Shown here piece after piece: positions 27,060-35,527 of a stretch of 64,000 nt of DNA. The translations under genes were made by a program, and so were the position numbers. The DNA is taken from NCBI GenBank assembly GCA_963763755.1, contig CAVXQE010000006.1, positions 186,001 through 250,000 on the forward strand. Direction: 5' to 3'. This DNA comes from Gaiellasilicea sp963763755. GTDB lineage: Bacteria; Actinomycetota; Thermoleophilia; Gaiellales; Gaiellaceae. The notes beneath the pieces are model-generated. The model had not been told where the DNA came from. It was given only the letters and a program-made list of their open reading frames with translations, and ran no database searches. Numbering within the stretch: the first letter of the stretch is position 1; each line of letters opens with the position of its first letter.

Positions 27060-29005
27060 CCGAGGTCGTCCATACCCACCCCGCCCCGCACGCTCCGGCG
27101 CCGCCGCGGCGCGGCCTGAAGCGTGTGACCGGCCCAGGGTTCATTCGCGCGGCGTGGGTGACTCCGCTCTTCTGGGCGATCGGCGCCGGAATCGTCGTCT
27201 TCTTCCGCTGGCTCGGACACTACGAGCCGCTCTGGGACTGGCCGGTGATCACCGTCGTCGCCTTCCTGACAGCCGCGCCGCTCGGCTTCCTCACCGGGAT
27301 CGGCGCCTTCGACTACTGGCTGTACTACATCTCGGGACGCCCGACCCGCGTGGACGACCACGCGAGCCACGGGGCCTACAGCTGGCGCGACTACTTCAAG
27401 GTCAACACCGACCACAAGGTGATCGGCATCCAGTACCTGACGACGACGTTCTTCTTCTTCGTCGTCGGTGGGCTGATGGCGATGATCTTCCGCGCCGAGC
27501 TCGCCAACCCGGACATGCAGTACGTCGACACGCAGACCTTCAACGGGCTCGTGTCGGAGCACGCGGCGCTGATGATCTTCCTCTTCATCATCCCCGCGTT
27601 CGCCGGGCTGGCCAACTTCGCGGTGCCGCTGATGCTGGGTGCGCCGGACATGGCGTTCCCGCGCCTGAACGCGCTCTCCTTCTGGCTGCTGCCGATCGCG
27701 GGGATCATGTTCCTCGCCGCCTTCCTCGCGCCGGGCGGTGCGTTCGCCACCGGCTGGACGAGCTACGCGCCGCTCGCGGTCGACCAGCCGCTCGGCCAGG
27801 TGTTCTTCAACATGGGCGTCCAGTGGGCCGGTGCCTCGTCGATCATGACGGCGCTCAACTTCCTGGTCACGATCATCACGATGCGCGCGCCGGGAATGAC
27901 GTTCTGGCGGATGCCGCTGCTCGTCTGGGCGAACTTCACGACCTCACTCCTGGTCGTGATCGCGACGCCGTTCATCGCCGGGTCTCAGTTCTTCGTGATG
28001 TTCGACCGGATCATGCACACGAACTTCTTCAACGTCGCCGAGGGCGGCTACGTGCTCGGCTACCAGCACATCTTCTGGTTCTACTCGCATCCGGCCGTCT
28101 ACATCATGATGCTGCCCGGGTTCGGGATCATCTCGGAGGTGATCGCGGTGATGAGCCGCAAGCCGGTGTTCGGCTACCGGCTGATGGCGCTCTCGCTGAT
28201 GGCGATCCTCGTGCTCGGCTTCTCGGTCTGGGCGCACCACATGTTCGTGGCCGGGATGGCGCCGTGGCTGCGCGTGCCGATGATGGTCACCTCGATGATC
28301 ATCGCGGTGCCGACCGGGATCAAGATCTTTTCCTGGCTGGCGACGATGTGGGAGGGGAAGCTCCACTTCCGAACGCCGATGCTCTTCGCGCTCGGCTTCC
28401 TCTCGATGTTCGTGCTCGGCGGCCTCTCGGGGATCTTCCTCGCATCGGTGCCGATCGACATCGCCGCCTCGGATACGTACTTCATCGTCGCGCACATCCA
28501 CTACGTGCTCTTCGGCGGCTCCGTCTTCACGATCTTCGCGGGCATCTACTACTGGTTCCCGAAGATGACCGGCCGGATGTACAGCGAGCGGTTGGGGAAG
28601 CTTCACTTCTGGCTCACCTTCATCGGCTTCAACGGCACCTTCTTCCCGATGCACTGGGTCGGGCTGCAGGGGATGCCGCGTCGTGTGGCCGACTACTCGG
28701 CCGAGTTCGGCAACTGGAACCTGGTGATCTCGATGTTCTCGTTCCTCCTCGGCGCGTCGACGATCGTCTTCTTCTACAACGTGATCACCAGCTGGGCACG
28801 CGGCCCGATTGCGCCCTCGAACCCCTGGCGGGCGCTGACGCTCGAGTGGCAGGTGACATCGCCGCCGCCGGTCTTCAACTTCGATGAGATCCCGCAGGTC
28901 GTCGGCAGTCCGTACGAGTACGGCGTTCCGGGCGCCAAGCATGCAGTTCTGCACGGTGGTGCAGGTGTGGCGGCGAAGGAAGAGGAAGGGGAAGTCGTCC
29001 GGTGA
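27056..29005 (+). CDS. ctaD: Cytochrome c oxidase subunit I, A2-type
   Basis: Catalytic heme-copper subunit that reduces O2 and pumps protons. It is 649 residues with about 14 TM helices. The usual core begins near residue 117 (NTDHKVIGIQYL). The two TM helices before it are an extension found in only some oxidases. The CuB/His-Tyr region reads FYSHPAVYIMMLPGFG near residues 340-355. The YSHPA form lacks the Glu of the D-channel end (GHPEV) and has the adjacent Tyr-Ser, marking the A2 subfamily. The His pair of heme a3/a is present in IVAHIHYVLFGG. It overlaps both neighbours by 4 nt. Confidence 0.94.
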   Translation: MTEVVHTHPAPHAPAPPRRGLKRVTGPGFIRAAWVTPLFWAIGAGIVVFFRWLGHYEPLWDWPVITVVAFLTAAPLGFLTGIGAFDYWLYYISGRPTRVDDHASHGAYSWRDYFKVNTDHKVIGIQYLTTTFFFFVVGGLMAMIFRAELANPDMQYVDTQTFNGLVSEHAALMIFLFIIPAFAGLANFAVPLMLGAPDMAFPRLNALSFWLLPIAGIMFLAAFLAPGGAFATGWTSYAPLAVDQPLGQVFFNMGVQWAGASSIMTALNFLVTIITMRAPGMTFWRMPLLVWANFTTSLLVVIATPFIAGSQFFVMFDRIMHTNFFNVAEGGYVLGYQHIFWFYSHPAVYIMMLPGFGIISEVIAVMSRKPVFGYRLMALSLMAILVLGFSVWAHHMFVAGMAPWLRVPMMVTSMIIAVPTGIKIFSWLATMWEGKLHFRTPMLFALGFLSMFVLGGLSGIFLASVPIDIAASDTYFIVAHIHYVLFGGSVFTIFAGIYYWFPKMTGRMYSERLGKLHFWLTFIGFNGTFFPMHWVGLQGMPRRVADYSAEFGNWNLVISMFSFLLGASTIVFFYNVITSWARGPIAPSNPWRALTLEWQVTSPPPVFNFDEIPQVVGSPYEYGVPGAKHAVLHGGAGVAAKEEEGEVVR

Positions 29006-29847
29006 GCGAGCAGCGCAAGATCCTCGTAGTCGCAAACGAGACGCTGAACGGCGAGGAGTTGCTCGACGCCGTGCGCAAGCGGGTCGCCGGGAACGACGAT
29101 GCGATCGTCCTCGTGATCGCGCCGGTGAACGCTCCCCGCGAGGGGTACGTGGTCTACGAGAACACGCGCCGCGCAGCGGCGGGCCGGCGCCTGGACAAGG
29201 CGCTTGAGCAGCTTCGCGATGCAGGGATCCCTGCTTCCGGGCACGTCGTCGACAACGACCCACTCGCGGCGGTGAAGGACGCGATCGCGATGGAGGAGCC
29301 CGACGAGCTCGTCGTCTCCACCCATCCGGAAGACAAGTCCGGCTGGCGGCGGCGCAACCTGCTCGAGGAGATCCGGAAGGCGGCCGGCGATCGACCGGTC
29401 GAGCACGTGGTCTCGGACGTCGCTTCGCGCACAGGTGCGCAGAACATCCTCGTCGTCGCAAACGAGACGGTGCTCGGCGCGCCGCTGCTCGACCGGATCC
29501 GCGAGAAGGCGCGCGCCGCCGGCGAAGGGACGAGCTTCCTGATCGTCTCGCCGCAGAGCGATCCTGACCGGGGCTCGCACCCCGAGGCCGACCGCCGTCT
29601 GCGCCAGGTGCTGGCACAGCTGCGCTCGGAGGGCATCGAGGCGCATGGCCAGGTCGCGCACCCGGATCCGTTCACGGCGGCGATGAACGCGGTCCGCGAC
29701 GAGAGCATCGACGCCATTCTCGTCTCCACCTTTCCGGAGCAGCGAGGATCGTCCTGGCTCCGCCGTGATCTGATCGGCCGGCTCACGAGCGAGGCCGACG
29801 TACCGGTCGAGCATGTCGTCGTCGAGCCGTCCGAGGTGAGTGTGTGA
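29002..29847 (+). CDS. Tandem Usp-like protein in the oxidase operon
   Basis: A 281-residue soluble protein built of two similar domains of about 135 residues. Each starts with a Rossmann-like strand ILVVANET (7-14 and 149-156), has an ST(H/F)PE motif at 106-110 and 242-246, and ends in PVEHVV (132-137 and 268-273). The layout resembles universal stress proteins (strand, helix, then S-T and a final parallel strand), but the usual Usp ATP motif G-2x-G-9x-G(S/T) is not evident. It is translationally coupled to ctaD upstream (GTGA) and ctaE downstream. A third copy of the domain occurs at 30449. A role in oxidase regulation or assembly is inferred from position only. Confidence 0.75.
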   Translation: MSEQRKILVVANETLNGEELLDAVRKRVAGNDDAIVLVIAPVNAPREGYVVYENTRRAAAGRRLDKALEQLRDAGIPASGHVVDNDPLAAVKDAIAMEEPDELVVSTHPEDKSGWRRRNLLEEIRKAAGDRPVEHVVSDVASRTGAQNILVVANETVLGAPLLDRIREKARAAGEGTSFLIVSPQSDPDRGSHPEADRRLRQVLAQLRSEGIEAHGQVAHPDPFTAAMNAVRDESIDAILVSTFPEQRGSSWLRRDLIGRLTSEADVPVEHVVVEPSEVSV

Positions 29848-30446
29848 GCGCGCACGCCGACGCCCCGCATCACGGCCCCCCGATCGCGAACCGGAGCTCG
29901 CGGATCGACTCGACGGTTCTCGGCATGTTCCTCTTCATCGCGTCGGAGGCGATGCTCTTCGGCGCCTTCTTCACCGCGTATTTCTTCATTCGCGTCGTCA
30001 ACCCGGAGGCGGAGCCGTGGCCGCTCCCGCCCTACCACCTGCCGGTGTTCGTCGCAGGCGTGAACACGGCCGTGCTCCTCACCTCGAGCTTCACGATGCA
30101 CTGGGCGCTGCAGTCGATCAAGCGCGGGAACCGGTCCGGCATGAAGGCCGGGCTCGTGCTCACGCTCCTGATGGGCCTCGCTTTCCTGCTGACGCAGATG
30201 CTCGAGTACGCGCGGATCGGCTTCAACCCCTCCGACGGGGCGTTCGGGACGATCTTCTTCGGGCTTACCGGCCTGCACGGCGCGCATGTCTTCGTCGGGC
30301 TGACGCTGCTCTCGATGGCGACCGTGCGCGCCTTTCGCGGCCACTACACCCCGGAACACCACCACGGGGTCGAGATCCCCGGAATCTACTGGCACTTCGT
30401 CGACGTAATGTGGATCGTGGTGTACGCGACGATCTATCTGCTCTAG
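29844..30446 (+). CDS. ctaE: Cytochrome c oxidase subunit III
   Basis: A 200-residue membrane subunit with five TM helices. It starts with TVLGMFLFIASEAMLFGAFF, the conserved Glu-containing first helix of the short (5-TM) subunit III. It ends with GLHGAHVFVGLTLL and EIPGIYWHFVDVMWIVVY, both diagnostic. Subunit III stabilises subunit I and helps maintain proton uptake and lipid sites. The GTG overlaps the stop of the tandem Usp-like gene by 4 nt. Confidence 0.94.
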   Translation: MSAHADAPHHGPPIANRSSRIDSTVLGMFLFIASEAMLFGAFFTAYFFIRVVNPEAEPWPLPPYHLPVFVAGVNTAVLLTSSFTMHWALQSIKRGNRSGMKAGLVLTLLMGLAFLLTQMLEYARIGFNPSDGAFGTIFFGLTGLHGAHVFVGLTLLSMATVRAFRGHYTPEHHHGVEIPGIYWHFVDVMWIVVYATIYLL

Positions 30447-30448
30447 CG

Positions 30449-31085
30449 ATGGCGCGCAATCCGTTCCGCAGCGAAGCCGAGGCCTACCGCTTCCTGCTGC
30501 TGACGGTGGGGTACTTCGCGCTGATCGTGGCCGCGGCGGCGATCGCGACCTGGCTCGGGCTGGTCGTCTTCGTCGGCCTGACCGCGGCGGCGATCGGGCT
30601 CTGGATGCGGTCGCGCTCGAACGAGCCGGCGATGAAGGCGTCCGTGCCGCAGGTCGGCAACGAGGACGAGCGCCGGATCCTCGTGATCGCGAACGAGACC
30701 GTCGGCGGCGACGAGCTGCTTTCGATCCTGCGCACCAAGTCAGAGGGCGTCGCCGAGCGGATCCTCGTCGTCAGCCCGGCCCTCAACTCGCACGTTCGGC
30801 ACTGGGCCTCGGATGAGGACGGCGCTCGAGCCGCCGCCCAGGAGCGGCTCGAAGCGAGCCTCGCGCAGCTCCGGCGCGACGGCGTCCAGGCGGAAGGCGA
30901 CGGTCGGGGACGGCGATCCGCTCCAGGCGATCGAGGATGCGATGCGCACGTTCGGCGCGGACGAGATCGTGATCTCCACCCATCCGGAGGGCCGCTCGCA
31001 CTGGCTCGAGCGCAACGTCGTCGGCGACGCACGAGACCGCTTCGACGTCCCGATCACGCACGTCGTGGTCGATCTCGACGCCTGA
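30449..31085 (+). CDS. Two-TM protein with Usp-like domain (subunit IV-like position)
   Basis: About 211 residues. The N-terminal 55 residues form two TM helices (FLLLTVGYFALIVAAAAIA and GLVVFVGLTAAAIGLWM), in the operon position where actinobacteria usually carry the small subunit IV (CtaF). A soluble domain follows, starting RRILVIANET (about 77-84) and containing ISTHPEG and PITHVVV. It is the third copy of the domain seen twice in the gene at 29002. The frame breaks near 30896 (extra G before cgacgg) and continues to TGA at 31083-31085. It starts 2 nt after ctaE. A membrane anchor for this domain next to the oxidase is the main inference. Confidence 0.72.
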
Positions 31086-31127
31086 CCGAGACCACGCCCG
31101 TTCCGACATGGGCGGAGAGGACGGGTG

Positions 31128-31802
31128 TTACTGGCCGGCGTTCTTGGAGACGTAGTCGGCGACGGCTTCGATCTGCTCAGCCGAATACGAGTCCTTGAAC
31201 GACGGCATCACGCCCTTGCCGTTCGTGACGCGATCGATCACGAGCTCCTTGGGCGGCTTCGCGTCGTCGAGGTTGGGCCCGACCGTGCCGCTCGCGCCCG
31301 CCGCCTCGAGCGTGTGACAGCCGCCGCAGCCCGCCTCGGCGAAGATCGCCTTGCCGTCCGGTGCCTCGCCTCCCGCCCCGCCCGCGCCTCCCGCCTCCGC
31401 CCCGGGTTGCGGGCGCACGGGCAGCCCAGCCACCGTTCCGACGTACAACGCGACCGAGTCCGCATCCTCGCCGGTGACGATGTCAGCGGGCATCCCCGGA
31501 GCGCCTGTCGTGGGGTGCTCCACGGGATACGCAATCTGATCGCGGACGACGGACTTGACCGTCAGGTCGCCGAGACCGTCTACTCGCGACTGGCGAAATG
31601 CGTCGTCGAGGTTCGGCCCGATCACGCCGCGAGTGCCGGCGTCGGCCAGGGTGTGGCACTGGCCGCAGTTTGCCTTGAAGAGCACCTTGCCCTGGGTCGC
31701 GTCGCCGGAGCCGGCCTCGGGGAGTCCGGTCGTGCCGCAGCCGGTCGCGGCGATCGCCGCGATCAGGACCGCGCAGGCGCCGGCCAGCCCGCGCAACTGC
31801 AC
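31128..31802 (-). CDS. Diheme cytochrome c lipoprotein
   Basis: A 224-residue exported electron carrier. It has a signal peptide with lipobox (LIAAIAATGC, lipid Cys about residue 22) and two class I cytochrome c domains with heme motifs CGQCH and CGGCH. Axial Met candidates are in GAPGMPAD and GVMPSF. A Gly/Ala-rich linker separates the domains. It is likely membrane-anchored on the outer face, passing electrons toward the caa3 oxidase encoded convergently 42 bp away. The GTG at 31802 starts 1 nt after the stop of the STAS gene, so I chose it over longer in-frame starts that would bury the signal peptide. Confidence 0.87.
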   Translation of the reverse strand: MQLRGLAGACAVLIAAIAATGCGTTGLPEAGSGDATQGKVLFKANCGQCHTLADAGTRGVIGPNLDDAFRQSRVDGLGDLTVKSVVRDQIAYPVEHPTTGAPGMPADIVTGEDADSVALYVGTVAGLPVRPQPGAEAGGAGGAGGEAPDGKAIFAEAGCGGCHTLEAAGASGTVGPNLDDAKPPKELVIDRVTNGKGVMPSFKDSYSAEQIEAVADYVSKNAGQ

Positions 31803-31803
31803 C

Positions 31804-32154
31804 CTAGGCGGCAGATCCCGTGCCGAGGGCAGCCTCGAGCGTCGGGTGAATCGCAAAGACGCGGTCGAGGCCGGTGATCTCGAAGATCTTCGTGATGTTT
31901 CGGTCGCTGCAGACGAGTGAGAGCTGCCCCTCGTTCGTCCGCAACCTCTTCACGCCACCGACGAGTACGCCGAGCGTCGTCGAGTCGATGAAGGTCGTAT
32001 TGCTGAGGTCGACGATGACATCGCGACCTCCCTGCTCGATGACCTCGAGCAGCTGCTGCTTGAACTCCGGGGCCGTGTACAGATCGACCTCACCCGAGAG
32101 GGAGATCACGTACTGGCCTTCGCTCAGCTTCTCGGTCTTGACGTCGAAATTCAT
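31804..32154 (-). CDS. STAS-domain anti-sigma factor antagonist
   Basis: A 116-residue SpoIIAA/RsbV-like protein. The phosphorylatable Ser lies in the conserved TTFIDSTTLGVLVG. The opening strand ISLSGEVDLYTAPEF and the late DRVFAIHPTLEAAL match the family. When unphosphorylated, such proteins release a sigma factor by binding its anti-sigma kinase. Neither the sigma factor nor an RsbW-type kinase is in the window. It is unusual that the gene stands 1 nt before a cytochrome c gene; co-transcription is likely, a functional link is not shown. Confidence 0.9.
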   Translation of the reverse strand: MNFDVKTEKLSEGQYVISLSGEVDLYTAPEFKQQLLEVIEQGGRDVIVDLSNTTFIDSTTLGVLVGGVKRLRTNEGQLSLVCSDRNITKIFEITGLDRVFAIHPTLEAALGTGSAA

Positions 32155-32216
32155 CTGATGTGTGCCCCCGCTGTTTGTGTCCAGGTTGGGGTGAGTGTTT
32201 CCGGTAGGCGGTGAGT

Positions 32217-33077
32217 CTAACCCGACGAGGGTGAGGCCTGTTGGGCCTTCAGCTGCGCGATCTGCTGCTTGACGATCCCCGCGCTCGGGTCGTCCGGGGC
32301 GAGCTTCAAGAACGCCTGATACGAAGCGATCGCCGTGGCGTAGTCGCCGCTCTGCTGCGCCGCCTGGGCGAGCTCGAGCTGGATGTTGGGATCCTTCGGC
32401 GCGAGCACGACGAGCCGCTCATACGCCTGCTCCGCGCTCTGGAACGCCGTTTGGGCCTTGGTGTAGGCCTCGCTCACCTTCTGGCTGGCCTGGGTCCCGA
32501 TCGCCTCGTCGATCGGGTCGGGGCCGATCGTGGCGCCCTTGCCGAGGTCGAGCGGCGAGCCGAAGATGCCGCCAAACGTGGAATAGCTGGCCTGTAGCTG
32601 GGCAATCTGCGCCGCCTGGGCGAACTTGCTGCCCTGCCCGAGGTGAAGGCCGGCGAGCTCGCGCAGCGAGTCCTGATCCTTCGGCTTGAGGTCGAGGTAG
32701 GCCGTGAGTGCCACGATCGCCTCGTCGGTCTGGCCGTCTGTCTCGAGCGCAGTCGCGAGATTCCGCTGTGCCTGCGCGCTTTTCGGGGTCTTCTGCACCT
32801 GCTCGCGCGCGTCAGAGACGGAGATGTTCCCGCTCGTCCCGTTTCCGCCGTCCCGGAGCAGGTCACCGATGCCGCCACCGTTACCCGAGCCGCCGACGTT
32901 GAAGACCACGAACCCGATGAGGAACGAAAGGGCGAGGAACACGAACACCCACTTCGCGTGACTGCGGATCCGGGTGAAGAAGAGGGTGTCCTCTATGGCG
33001 GCGAGGTCGCTGTCGCGGCGGGGAGGGCCAGCATGCCCCTTCGCGCTGCGGCTGCGGCGTCGATCAGCTCGTGCCAT
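32217..33077 (-). CDS. Membrane-anchored TPR protein
   Basis: A 286-residue protein. A basic N-terminus is followed by one TM helix (WVFVFLALSFLIGFVVFNVG, about 43-62), a Gly-rich linker, and two or more tetratricopeptide repeats (AQAQRNLATALETDGQTDEA and NIQLELAQAAQQSGDYATAI). No function can be assigned. The only in-frame start codon is the ATG at 33077, which has an excellent SD (gaggagg, 6 nt upstream). This start lies inside the amidohydrolase gene, giving an 85-nt overlap in a different frame. The upstream start and SD make translation coupled to the amidohydrolase likely. Confidence 0.75.
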   Translation of the reverse strand: MARADRRRSRSAKGHAGPPRRDSDLAAIEDTLFFTRIRSHAKWVFVFLALSFLIGFVVFNVGGSGNGGGIGDLLRDGGNGTSGNISVSDAREQVQKTPKSAQAQRNLATALETDGQTDEAIVALTAYLDLKPKDQDSLRELAGLHLGQGSKFAQAAQIAQLQASYSTFGGIFGSPLDLGKGATIGPDPIDEAIGTQASQKVSEAYTKAQTAFQSAEQAYERLVVLAPKDPNIQLELAQAAQQSGDYATAIASYQAFLKLAPDDPSAGIVKQQIAQLKAQQASPSSG

Positions 33078-34300
33078 TCGAATCCTCCTCTCTCGTACCG
33101 TTCCTCGCCGTCGACGAGGGTAGCCAGGACGCGCTCCGGGCTGCCGCCGTACACGACGGCGGCGGCCGGATCCTCCCATGGTAGATACGGAGAGCCCGCA
33201 AGGGTAAGAATCGCGAGGTCGGCGCGCTTACCGGGCACGAGTGAGCCGACATCGGCTTCGAGGCCGAGGGCCCGGGCGCCGCCCAGCGTCGCCAGCTCGA
33301 GCGCGTCCGTCGGGGAAAGTGCGTCGGCACGCTCGCTGCGGGCGCGTGCGGCCGAGATCGCGGCTCGCAGCTCCTCGAACGCGTCGTGCGAGGGGACGGA
33401 CGAGATGCCGTCGGTGCCGATGCCGACCCGAAGCCCTGCCGCACGCAGCTCGGCGAGTGGGGCGACACCGCAGCCCAGTAGCCCGTTCGAGCGCGGGCAG
33501 TGGACGACTGCGACGTCGTGATGCGCCAGCATCCCGATCTCCTCGGCGTCGACCTTCACGCAGTGCGCGGCGACGAGGCTTGGGTCGAGCAGGCCTGCAG
33601 CCGCCAGGCGCCGAATCCCGCTCTGCCCGTCCGGGTCGATGAGGAGCGGCTCGACCGGCTTCATCGGCCCCTCGCCGTGAAGCAGCCAGTCGAGCTCGTC
33701 CTGGCTCTCGTTGAAGTGCGTCATCACCGGCACGCCCAGGGCGAGGCAGGCGGCGTACACCTCGGTCGAGCAGGTGTAGGGGGCGTGCGGCGACACGCCG
33801 CTCTGGACTCGATCCGAGAGAGCGGAGGCGACGTACTCGGTCTTCTCCTCGAACTGCTTCATCGCCTCGGAGGGGTCGCGGCCGAAGACCTCGAGGTACA
33901 CGATCGCCCTCAGACCGAGGTCGTTGCAGGCGTGAGCGGAAGCTCCGGTGAAGGCCGCGTCGCCGACGGTCGTGATCCCGGACGCGAGGCACTGGGCGGC
34001 GCCCAGCCGCGCGATCGCCTCCATCTGCGGGCGGTCGATCCGTGCTTTTCGCTCGATGTGCGTTGCGAGCCACGGTGCGAACGAGAGCCCGTCGCCGAAG
34101 CCCGCGTAGACCGCGTACTCGAGATGGGAGTGGGCGTTGACGATCCCGGGCACGATCGCGGCTTCGCCGAAGTGATCACCGGCTCCGAGCTCGTCGATCG
34201 TGCCGACCGCCGCGATGCGCCCGTCCTCGATCGCGACCGCGCCGTTCTCGATCGGCGCACCTTCGACCGGAAGCACCCAGTCCGCGGAGAGAACCCTCAC
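32993..34300 (-). CDS. Amidohydrolase, ATZ/TRZ-MtaD type aminohydrolase
   Basis: A metal-dependent deaminase-type amidohydrolase of 435 residues, related to S-adenosylhomocysteine/methylthioadenosine deaminases and chlorohydrolases. Metal-binding and catalytic motifs: PGIVNAHSHLEY (HxH), SPHAPYTCS, VMTHFNES, AAHCVKVDAEE and the late GIGTDGISSVPSHD (Asp). It removes an amino or similar group from a purine-like substrate; the exact substrate is unclear. Its GTG start overlaps the stop of tatC (GTGA), and its 3' end contains the start of the TPR gene. Confidence 0.87.
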   Translation of the reverse strand: MRVLSADWVLPVEGAPIENGAVAIEDGRIAAVGTIDELGAGDHFGEAAIVPGIVNAHSHLEYAVYAGFGDGLSFAPWLATHIERKARIDRPQMEAIARLGAAQCLASGITTVGDAAFTGASAHACNDLGLRAIVYLEVFGRDPSEAMKQFEEKTEYVASALSDRVQSGVSPHAPYTCSTEVYAACLALGVPVMTHFNESQDELDWLLHGEGPMKPVEPLLIDPDGQSGIRRLAAAGLLDPSLVAAHCVKVDAEEIGMLAHHDVAVVHCPRSNGLLGCGVAPLAELRAAGLRVGIGTDGISSVPSHDAFEELRAAISAARARSERADALSPTDALELATLGGARALGLEADVGSLVPGKRADLAILTLAGSPYLPWEDPAAAVVYGGSPERVLATLVDGEERYERGGFEWHELIDAAAAARRGMLALPAATATSPP

Positions 34301-35073
34301 TCGACCGCCCAGCGCGACGGCTCGTCGACGAGCTCCCAGCGCTTCTCCATGAACGAGGCAAGCCAGATCGAGAATTCGAAGAGGAAGAGGAGCGGGAAGA
34401 ACTCCAGCGCGAGCGAAACCGGGTCGACGGTGGGAAGGAGGATCGCGAAGACGAGCATCGCGGCGATCCCCAGCCGGCGGTTGCGGCGGAGCTTCGCCGC
34501 CGTGAGGATGCGCAAGCCGCACGAGCGCGAGGATGAAGATCGGCATCTGGAACGCCAACCCGGTCGCGAGCATCGTCAGCGTCACGAACGAGAAGTAGTA
34601 GCTCGCCCGGATCTGAACCTGGAAGACGTCGTCGTTGAAGTTGGTCAAGAAGCTCGAGCGCCCGCGGCATCACGACGAAGTACGAGAAGGCGACGCCGAT
34701 CGCGAAGAGCACGGTCGCGAACGTGGCGAAGACGGCCACGGTCCGCTGAACGTTCGTCTCGAGCGCGGGCGCGAGGAACGCCCAGAGCTGGTAGAGCAGG
34801 ACCGGCAGCGTGACCGCGATCGCGACCGCGAGGCTCACCTTGACTGCGGTCGTGAACGGTTCGACCACGCCGAGCGTCACCAGCGTCTTGTCGTCGGGCA
34901 GTGGCTTGCTCAGCCACTTGATGAGCTGGTCCTGGAACGCAAAGGCGACCGCGAAGCGCCGGTGCCAGCGTGAAGAGGCTGATCAGGAGCCGGCTGCGGA
35001 GCTCGCCGAGATGCTCGACGAGCGTCGCTTCCTCGCCGTGTTCCAGGCGCCGCGGCAGACGCTTCAGTGCCAT
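34297..35073 (-). CDS. tatC: Sec-independent protein translocase TatC
   Basis: Core receptor of the twin-arginine export pathway, six TM helices, about 258 residues after reconstruction. Family marks: VEHLGELRSRLLISL near the N-terminus, LYQLWAFLAPAL (the conserved periplasmic loop region), FGVAFSYFVV-like helix and FQMPIFILALV. The gene is broken by at least three frameshifts, near 34960, 34645 and 34520, but every segment of TatC is present in order. It follows tatA by 12 nt in a tatA-tatC operon. Exported substrates in this window such as the Rieske-like and multicopper enzymes are not clear Tat clients. Confidence 0.85.
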
Positions 35074-35085
35074 TCGCCGCCGGGG

Positions 35086-35334
35086 CTAGGAGACTTCGCG
35101 CTCGCGCGCCTGCGGCTGCGCGACCGGGTGCTCATCCGCGGGCGGGAGCTCCTCCGCGAGCCGGTGGTGCACCGGCTCGTCGTCGTCGTCGTCCTTGCCC
35201 GAGATCGAGTCCTTGAACTCGCGCATCCCCTTGCCGAGCGACCGGCCCATCTCGGGCAGGCGCTTCGGCCCGAAGATGATCAGCAGGGCGACCAGGAGGA
35301 TGACGAGCTCGGTGACGCCGATTCCGAAGGGCAT
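35086..35334 (-). CDS. tatA: Twin-arginine translocase subunit TatA
   Basis: An 82-residue pore-forming Tat subunit. It has an N-terminal TM helix (TELVILLVALLIIFGP), the hinge FGPKRLPEMGRSLGKGMREFK as an amphipathic helix, and a disordered acidic tail (DDDDDE). The motif FGPKRLPE is diagnostic. The ATG is at 35334. It is the first gene of tatA-tatC; the 190 bp upstream are shared with the divergent suf operon. Confidence 0.93.
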   Translation of the reverse strand: MPFGIGVTELVILLVALLIIFGPKRLPEMGRSLGKGMREFKDSISGKDDDDDEPVHHRLAEELPPADEHPVAQPQAREREVS

Positions 35335-35527
35335 GTGCCGCACTGTACCACCGTTAGTCCATCTCGAACGCACGGTGAGCCTCGAGAGGGAAGCTCGCCG
35401 CCGGCGAGGTAAGGTGCGATTGAAGGCTGCTCCGGCCCGACCCGCCATGGCGGCCTCGATCGGCTACGATGGGATCACGAACCGGGGCGCAAAACCGCTC
35501 TATTACGAGGAAAGAGGGATCACAAGC

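Noticed and set aside
31128..32154. A STAS/cytochrome c redox-sensing pair
   Set aside because: The genes are adjacent by 1 nt but nothing in either sequence indicates a shared function; likely chance co-transcription.
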